This document shows positions 6,716 through 11,109 of a DNA stretch of 11,109 nucleotides, piece after piece. Each line of letters opens with the position of its first letter. Position 1 is the stretch's first letter. The notes beneath the pieces were generated by a model, which was not told the DNA's origin, did no database searches, and saw only the letters and a list, made by a program, of their open reading frames with translations. The translations under genes were made by a program, and so were the position numbers. The DNA is from Dehalococcoidia bacterium (GTDB lineage: Bacteria; Chloroflexota; Dehalococcoidia; GIF9; UBA5629): assembly GCA_012961565.1 (NCBI GenBank), contig DTZC01000056.1:1-11109 (forward strand), read 5' to 3'.

Positions 6716-7819
6716 ATGGCGATAAGGACAGAGCCTTTCATTCTCAATGTAGGTCCCCAGCACCCCTCGACTCACGGCGTCTTCCGCTTGAGGGTTACAC
6801 TTGATGGTGAGGTGGTGGTTGATGTCGAACCTGTTGTTGGCTATCTCCACCGTGGCATCGAGAAGCTAGCTGAAGGACGCACTTATACTCAGAATATCCC
6901 ATTTACTGATAGGTTGGACTATCTAGCTTCAATGACGAATAACTTCGCTTACGTTTTAGCGGTGGAGAAACTTGCTCAAATAGAGGTTCCTGAACGAGCT
7001 GAGTACCTTAGGATTATCATGGCGGAGATGATGCGCATTGCCAGCCACCTTATGGCAATCGGTTTTTTCCTTAATGACCTTGGGGCTATGATGACTCCAG
7101 TGCTGTATATGTGGCGGGAGCGAGAAAAGTTGCTGGACTTGTTTGAGATGGTTTGTGGTCAACGGCTTACCTATAACTATATGCGCATCGGTGGTGTCAG
7201 CCAAGATATACCCGAGGAGTTTTTGCCAGCCTTGAAGAAATTTGTGGCTGAGATGCCAACATTCATTGATGAGTACGAGTGGCTGCTGTCGCAGAACGAG
7301 ATTTTGCTGGCGCGGACTAAAGGTGTCGGCATCCTGCCCCGGGATGTAGCGATAAACATAGCAGCCAGCGGTCCAGTGCTTCGAGCTAGCGGTGTAAAAT
7401 GGGATATTCGTAAAGCAGACCCTTATTCTATCTATGACCGTTTTGACTTTGAAGTGCCAGTAGGCAATGTCGGTGATTGTTATGACCGCTACTGGGTTAG
7501 AATGCAGGAAATGAGGCAGAGCGTTCGCATTTTGGAGCAGGCTCTGGAACAGTTACCTGGGGGGGAGGTTTATGCTAAAGTACCACAGCTGCTGCGACCG
7601 CCAGCAGGCGAGGTCTACGGGCACATAGAGGCCCCTAAAGGCGAGCTTGGTTTTTATCTGGTTAGCGATAATTCTATTGCTCCTTACAGATTTCATATTC
7701 GTCCTCCGACATTGATTAACTTGACCGCGCTGAAAGATATGGTCATCGGCTGGAAGGTAGCTGATTTGATAGTCACCTTCGGCAGCATGGATGTCTGTCT
7801 AGGAGAGATAGACCGGTAA
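6716..7819 (+). CDS. nuoD: Complex I subunit D (49 kDa subunit)
   Basis: NuoD forms the quinone headgroup pocket with NuoB. The signature GPQHPSTHG (13-21) and LHRGIEKLAEGRTY (44-57) are clear. H20 and Y69 (in DRLDYLASM) are 49 residues apart, the same spacing as the quinone-binding His and Tyr of the 49-kDa subunit in other species. The C-terminus reads FGSMDVCLGEIDR, typical for the family and descended from hydrogenase large subunits. I chose ATG 6716 (367 aa). A longer frame from 6680 overlaps the conserved end of nuoC, and its extra 12 residues do not match the family. AAGGG lies 12 nt upstream. The gene overlaps nuoH by 1 bp (TAATG). The next gene is nuoH, not nuoE or nuoF. Confidence 0.97.
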   Translation: MAIRTEPFILNVGPQHPSTHGVFRLRVTLDGEVVVDVEPVVGYLHRGIEKLAEGRTYTQNIPFTDRLDYLASMTNNFAYVLAVEKLAQIEVPERAEYLRIIMAEMMRIASHLMAIGFFLNDLGAMMTPVLYMWREREKLLDLFEMVCGQRLTYNYMRIGGVSQDIPEEFLPALKKFVAEMPTFIDEYEWLLSQNEILLARTKGVGILPRDVAINIAASGPVLRASGVKWDIRKADPYSIYDRFDFEVPVGNVGDCYDRYWVRMQEMRQSVRILEQALEQLPGGEVYAKVPQLLRPPAGEVYGHIEAPKGELGFYLVSDNSIAPYRFHIRPPTLINLTALKDMVIGWKVADLIVTFGSMDVCLGEIDR

Positions 7820-8934
7820 TGACACTGCTTGAGCAGTTCCGCCTGTGGCTAGCTACTATACTGCCCGGATGGGAGTGGTTGGCGTATGTTGTCCCAGCTA
7901 TAGTTGGCATAGTAGTTATTCTGGGTTTCGTTTTGACCATGGTCATAGTTTTTATCTGGTATGAAAGACGTCTGCTTGGTCGGTTTCAAATTCGCCTGGG
8001 TCCTAACCGCCTTGGGCCGGAGGGGGTCTTCCAGCCAATCGCCACTGCAGTGAAGATTTTGCTTAAGGAAGACGTAGTACCGGAGAAGGGCGATAAGGTG
8101 CTTCATTGGCTGGCACCGGTGATCGTGTTTGTTCCGGTGCTGATGATTTTTGCTGTGGTGCCATTTGGTGAACGAGCCATACTAGCAGACCTGAATGTGG
8201 GCATAGTATATGTGGTGGCAATCAGCTCTATATCCGTGGTTGGTATATATGCAGCGGGCTGGGCATCCAACAACAAATATGCCTTGATATCAGCTCTACG
8301 TACAGTAGCCCAGATGGTGAGCTATGAGTTGCCGCTGATTTTGGCAATCGTGGGCGTAGTTTTGATGGCTGGCTCACTGTCGATGACTCAGATTGTAGCT
8401 TCACAGGATATTCCATTTTTTATACTGCAGCCTTTGGGCTTTGTCATCTTCTTTTTGGGTACACTCGCCGAGTTAAACCGTTGCCCGTTTGACCTCCTTG
8501 AGGCTGATTCTGAGATAGTTGCCGGGTACCATATAGAGTATTCAGGTATGAAGTTTGCTATGTTTTACCTCGGTGAGTACGGGCATGCACTAGCATATTC
8601 TTGCATTATAGCCACTCTTTTCTTAGGTGGCTGGCAGGGTCCATTGCTGCCGCCGATAATGTGGCTTGTAATCAAAGCCTTGGTAGTGTTTTCCACTATC
8701 GTATGGATACGTGGGACACTGCCACGGTTGCGTGTGGATCAGTTGATGGCTTTCGCTTGGAAAGGGCTGCTCCCTATGGCGATAATCAACCTGTTTATGA
8801 TAGCTGCGGAAGTGTTGTGGCTACCAGAGACTATGCTGTGGATAATGGGGGCAGTCAACCTCATTTTAGCTGCTGGTCTGATTCTGATGTGGTCAAAATT
8901 GTTCACGCTGGGAGGCGGCAGAGTTGAAGTTTGA
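7819..8934 (+). CDS. nuoH: Complex I subunit H
   Basis: NuoH (ND1) is the membrane subunit that holds the quinone tunnel and couples reduction to pumping. It has about eight hydrophobic segments over 371 aa. Conserved blocks are WYERRLLGRFQIRLGPNRLGP (N-terminal loop), AGWASNNKYALISALRTVAQ (about 146-165), PFDLLEADSEIVAGYHIEY (223-241) and the C-terminal helices. Two normally acidic or conserved positions differ: QPIAD is QPIAT here (T76), and FDLxEAE reads FDLLEAD (D230). ATG 7819 overlaps the nuoD stop by 1 bp and has AGGAGA 12 nt upstream. The 3' end overlaps nuoI by 11 bp. The gene is intact. The T76 change is the notable oddity. Confidence 0.96.
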   Translation: MTLLEQFRLWLATILPGWEWLAYVVPAIVGIVVILGFVLTMVIVFIWYERRLLGRFQIRLGPNRLGPEGVFQPIATAVKILLKEDVVPEKGDKVLHWLAPVIVFVPVLMIFAVVPFGERAILADLNVGIVYVVAISSISVVGIYAAGWASNNKYALISALRTVAQMVSYELPLILAIVGVVLMAGSLSMTQIVASQDIPFFILQPLGFVIFFLGTLAELNRCPFDLLEADSEIVAGYHIEYSGMKFAMFYLGEYGHALAYSCIIATLFLGGWQGPLLPPIMWLVIKALVVFSTIVWIRGTLPRLRVDQLMAFAWKGLLPMAIINLFMIAAEVLWLPETMLWIMGAVNLILAAGLILMWSKLFTLGGGRVEV

Positions 8935-9472
8935 GAGATACGGCATCGGCATTGCCAAGGGGATGGCGATAACATTCAAGCATCTGTTTCGCCCTCCGAT
9001 TACTGTGCAGTATCCAGAAGAAAAGTTGGTTGTCTCAAGGCGCATAAGGGGGAACGAGCTGGTGTGGTTTCCTGACAGGTGTACGGGCTGCGCTACTTGT
9101 GCCAAGAGTTGCCCCCAAGGAAATATTGAGATTGCCACTCATGTGGGTAGCGAAAACAATTATGTGGTGGATAAATTTGAGTTAGATGCCGGGCGCTGTA
9201 TGTTCTGTGGCTTGTGTGTCGAGTCCTGTCCTTATGAGGCGTTGGCTATGGGTGTAAGCTATGAGCAAGCGCAGTACCGACGGGGAGACCTTGTATGGAG
9301 TAAGGAAGAGCTCCAGCCGCTCAACAAGCGACCTAGCGGTTATGCCCGCCCTGAGATTGAGGCAGCTCTACCCAAGCAGAGTTTGCTTATTTACGGGGAC
9401 AAGGAGAGGGATGAAGGTGGCCAGAAGTTGAGACTAATACCGCTGAGCAAAAAACGAGGGCGAGGTGTTTGA
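8924..9472 (+). CDS. nuoI: Complex I subunit I, 2[4Fe-4S] ferredoxin-like
   Basis: NuoI (TYKY) carries clusters N6a and N6b, which pass electrons to N2 in NuoB. Two CxxCxxCxxxCP motifs are present: C53, C56, C59, C63 and C92, C95, C98, C102. An N-terminal segment (about 8-30) is the amphipathic part that lies on the membrane. The length of 182 aa includes a charged C-terminal tail rich in Lys, Arg and Glu. The TTG start at 8924 is supported by GGAGG (8911-8915) 8 nt upstream and overlaps nuoH by 11 bp. With nuoEFG absent from the cluster, NuoI would be the outermost iron-sulfur subunit encoded here, and so the likely docking surface for an external donor. That role is inferred. Confidence 0.96.
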   Translation: MKFERYGIGIAKGMAITFKHLFRPPITVQYPEEKLVVSRRIRGNELVWFPDRCTGCATCAKSCPQGNIEIATHVGSENNYVVDKFELDAGRCMFCGLCVESCPYEALAMGVSYEQAQYRRGDLVWSKEELQPLNKRPSGYARPEIEAALPKQSLLIYGDKERDEGGQKLRLIPLSKKRGRGV

Positions 9473-9950
9473 TATCATTTTCTGGGTGTTGGCTGCAGTA
9501 GCAGTTGGTGCAGCACTGGCTGTTGTCCTTCTGCGTGACATCTTTCGAGCAGCTCTCAGCTTGGTTTTGCTTTTCCTGACTGTAGCTGGAATATATGTGA
9601 CCTTATATGCCGATTTTCTGGCTGTAGTTCAGGTTCTCATCTATGTGGGGGCTATCTCGATACTGATTATTGTGGCGATAATGCTGACGCGCGAAGTCTG
9701 GCATGGCAATCCGCCTGGAAGGCTACGCATTCCAGCTTTGATAGTATGTTTACTGCTTGCAGTCACTCTGATTTTCACTGTGATGAGTACCCAGTGGTTA
9801 GTGAGTGGTGAGTCACCGAAGACGCCGACGACCATGGCTATAGGCGAGGGTCTATTTGGTAGGGGTGGTTTTTTGTTGCCAGTGGAAATCACGGCGGTGT
9901 TGCTTTTGGCAGCAGTCCTAGGTGCCATTGTGCTGATAAGGGAGAAATAG
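9465..9950 (+). CDS. nuoJ: Complex I subunit J
   Basis: NuoJ (ND6) is a membrane subunit of about five helices that takes part in coupling. The third helix, [19 protein letters not shown] (56-74), is the conserved one with the pi-bulge, and Y60 is retained. The length of 161 aa is usual for bacterial homologues. The stretch at 113-137 (GESPKTPTT onward) is the loop before the last helix. GTG 9465 overlaps the end of nuoI by 8 bp and has ACGAGGG just upstream. nuoK follows 2 nt after the stop. Nothing looks broken. Confidence 0.95.
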   Translation: MFDIIFWVLAAVAVGAALAVVLLRDIFRAALSLVLLFLTVAGIYVTLYADFLAVVQVLIYVGAISILIIVAIMLTREVWHGNPPGRLRIPALIVCLLLAVTLIFTVMSTQWLVSGESPKTPTTMAIGEGLFGRGGFLLPVEITAVLLLAAVLGAIVLIREK

Positions 9951-9952
9951 AA

Positions 9953-10264
9953 ATGTCAGTCGGTCTGGAACATTATCTAGCCTTATCTGCAGTACTTTTT
10001 TCTATTGGACTATATGGCGTTTTGGCTAAACGCAATGCTGTAGTCATTCTGATGTGTATTGAAATTATGCTCAATGCAGTGAATATCTCGTTGGTTACCT
10101 TCTCCCGCTATGTGGTGCCTTTGCTGCTTACCGGTCAGATATTCGCCATATTTGTTATCGTGGTAGCTGCAGCAGAAGCTGCTGTGGGAATAGCTATAAT
10201 CATAGCTATTTATCGAAGTCGCCAGTCTGTCGATGTCGACAAATTTGACTTAATGAAATGGTAA
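9953..10264 (+). CDS. nuoK: Complex I subunit K
   Basis: NuoK (ND4L) is a three-helix membrane subunit (103 aa) of the proton pathway between NuoJ and NuoN. The two functional glutamates are present: E37 in MCIEIMLNA and E75 in [11 protein letters not shown], matching E36 and E72 of E. coli NuoK. The C-terminal tail, [12 protein letters not shown], resembles the short charged tail of homologues. AAGGGAG lies 8 nt before the ATG, and nuoJ ends 2 nt upstream. Unlike most junctions in this operon, the next complex I gene (nuoL) begins 313 nt later, with a small gene in between. Confidence 0.96.
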   Translation: MSVGLEHYLALSAVLFSIGLYGVLAKRNAVVILMCIEIMLNAVNISLVTFSRYVVPLLLTGQIFAIFVIVVAAAEAAVGIAIIIAIYRSRQSVDVDKFDLMKW

Positions 10265-10265
10265 A

Positions 10266-10412
10266 TTGGTTGATATCGTTTTCATCGTGCGGGACGAAAG
10301 GAAGCAATCTTTTTTGGGTTACTTTGGGTCTACAGTCTTGGTAATGGCAGCAAAAACTCTCCTCCTGGTGGACTGCGTGCGATATGTGGATACAGGTCAA
10401 AGCAGCACCTAA
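10266..10412 (+). CDS. Possible small ORF between nuoK and the DUF2007-like gene
   Basis: A 48-codon open frame runs from TTG 10266, 1 nt after the nuoK stop, to TAA 10410-10412. It overlaps the start of the DUF2007-like gene in another frame. The predicted peptide has a charged stretch (RDERKQ) followed by a hydrophobic segment of about 18 residues (STVLVMAAKTLLLVDCV), as in a tiny single-span membrane protein. I see no good Shine-Dalgarno and recognise no family. It may simply be an open frame by chance in the 119-bp gap. A T-run at 10310-10315 lies inside it. Confidence 0.2.
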   Translation: MVDIVFIVRDERKQSFLGYFGSTVLVMAAKTLLLVDCVRYVDTGQSST

Positions 10413-10578
10413 TTTGATTATAGCCGAGATGTGGAAGGAGTTTTTTGAAGGTGAGGGGATACCAGCACGGATTTTGCCTGACCTAGAGAAGCCTGGCGCT
10501 GGCGAATTAGCCAGCTATCGTATTCTGGTATCTGAAGAAAAAGTGCATGTTGTCGAGGAGGTCTTGAGGAAACTCTAA
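10384..10578 (+). CDS. Small DUF2007-like protein inside the nuo operon
   Basis: This 64-aa soluble protein begins MWIQVKAAPNLIIAEMW and continues with EFFEGEGIPARI, SYRILVSEEKV and a closing helix VVEEVLRKL. The pattern (a strand, a helix ending in a short-range E-G-I-P turn, a strand reading I-L-V, then a helix) matches DUF2007, annotated as a putative signal-transducing or regulatory domain of unknown function. It has no cysteines or membrane segment. The Shine-Dalgarno is weak (GGTGG about 12 nt before the ATG). Its stop overlaps the nuoL start by 1 bp (TAATG), so it is translated within the operon. Possible roles are assembly or regulation of the complex. This is inference only. Confidence 0.75.
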   Translation: MWIQVKAAPNLIIAEMWKEFFEGEGIPARILPDLEKPGAGELASYRILVSEEKVHVVEEVLRKL

Positions 10579-11109
10579 TGCCTCACCAAGTACCGTGGCT
10601 AATCTTCTTGTTGCCTCTCATTTCCTTAATCATTATTTCCTTTATCCTGAGACCCTTCGTTTACAACCGCCCCAAGCTCAGTGGTTATGTGACTATCGGT
10701 AGTATTGGCATTGCCTGTGTCTTTTCTCTGTGGGTGCTGTCGGAGGTTCTGGTTGCTCCGGGACACAAGCTAGACATACCTGATATCCAGTGGTTGGTAG
10801 TTGGTGACCTGAGTGTACGCATCGGGTTGGTGGTTGATTCACTGACGGCGGTGATGGTGGTGCTGGTTAGCTTCGTTAGCCTGATGATACAAATCTATTC
10901 TCAGGGTTACATGCACGGTGACCCCGGCTATCATCGTTACTTTGCCTTTATGTCTCTATTCACCGCCTGTATGTTGGGCCTGGTTATGGCTGACAACCTT
11001 GTCTTCCTGTTTCTCTTCTGGGAGGGTGTTGGCCTGGGGTCATATCTGCTTATTGGCTTTTGGTTTCATCGACCTTCTGCAGCAAATGCAGCTAAAAAGG
11101 CTTTTATAG
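10578..11109 (+). CDS. nuoL: Complex I subunit L, 5' part (runs off the window)
   Basis: NuoL (ND5) is the distal antiporter-like pump subunit with the long lateral helix. The first 177 residues are present. They hold an N-terminal helix (about 5-28), a second segment (34-60), a third starting at about 85 with RIGLVVDSLTAVMVVLVSFVS, and helices up to the conserved block FLFWEGVGLGSYLLIGFWF with E149, the equivalent of the essential E144 of E. coli NuoL. The ANAAKKAF segment near the window edge is typical. ATG 10578 overlaps the preceding stop (TAATG) and has GAGGA 7 nt upstream. The remaining two thirds, and probably nuoM and nuoN, lie beyond 11109. Confidence 0.95.
   Translation, partial: MPHQVPWLIFLLPLISLIIISFILRPFVYNRPKLSGYVTIGSIGIACVFSLWVLSEVLVAPGHKLDIPDIQWLVVGDLSVRIGLVVDSLTAVMVVLVSFVSLMIQIYSQGYMHGDPGYHRYFAFMSLFTACMLGLVMADNLVFLFLFWEGVGLGSYLLIGFWFHRPSAANAAKKAFI

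Noticed and set aside
6440..6850. 136-codon minus-strand open frame opposite nuoC and nuoD
   Set aside because: It lies antisense to strongly conserved complex I coding sequence, and its protein shows no recognisable motif.
8601..8927. 108-codon plus-strand frame inside nuoH
   Set aside because: It is an alternative frame of the conserved nuoH gene, without a Shine-Dalgarno of its own or a recognisable family.
10281..10315. Intrinsic terminator after nuoK
   Set aside because: A weak hairpin around 10281-10300 is followed by a six-T run only after about 9 nt, the stem has a mismatch, and nuoL continues the same operon.

Overview
The window looks like a bacterial chromosome segment of roughly 50% GC, with frequent GTG and TTG starts. 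It most resembles class Dehalococcoidia (phylum Chloroflexota). That placement rests on the 11-subunit type of complex I operon (no nuoE, nuoF or nuoG), the Alvin-type ferredoxin and the general look of the proteins. It is inference, held at moderate confidence.

Left part (1-3568). The window opens in the 3' half of a class I methyltransferase gene that appears broken by a one-base frameshift. Next comes a tight two-gene unit, yggS-proC, for PLP homeostasis and the last step of proline synthesis. Two intact SAM-dependent methyltransferases of unknown substrate follow, in convergent orientation and only 25 bp apart.

Middle part (3569-5203, minus strand). The order of transcription is rsmD (16S rRNA m2G966 methyltransferase), coaD (phosphopantetheine adenylyltransferase) and a small 2[4Fe-4S] ferredoxin close to that of Allochromatium vinosum. 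A roughly 200-bp gap with possible RNA structure separates the ferredoxin from the minus-strand methyltransferase.

Right part (5226-11109, plus strand). A divergent promoter region separates rsmD from nuoA. From there genes run nuoA-B-C-D-H-I-J-K, then a small DUF2007-like gene, then nuoL, which runs off the window. Most junctions overlap or nearly touch, so this is one transcription unit. nuoD is followed directly by nuoH, so the NADH-oxidising module (NuoE, NuoF, NuoG) is not encoded in this cluster. The complex would take electrons from another donor, plausibly ferredoxin, through NuoI and NuoB to a quinone and pump ions through H/A/J/K/L. Two normally conserved membrane carboxylates appear to be replaced, NuoA FDxE to FDxL and NuoH QPIAD to QPIAT. 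A small gene sits between nuoK and nuoL, and the two apparent longest starts at the divergent promoter fall inside the promoter elements. I saw no mobile elements, CRISPR arrays, tRNAs or rRNAs.
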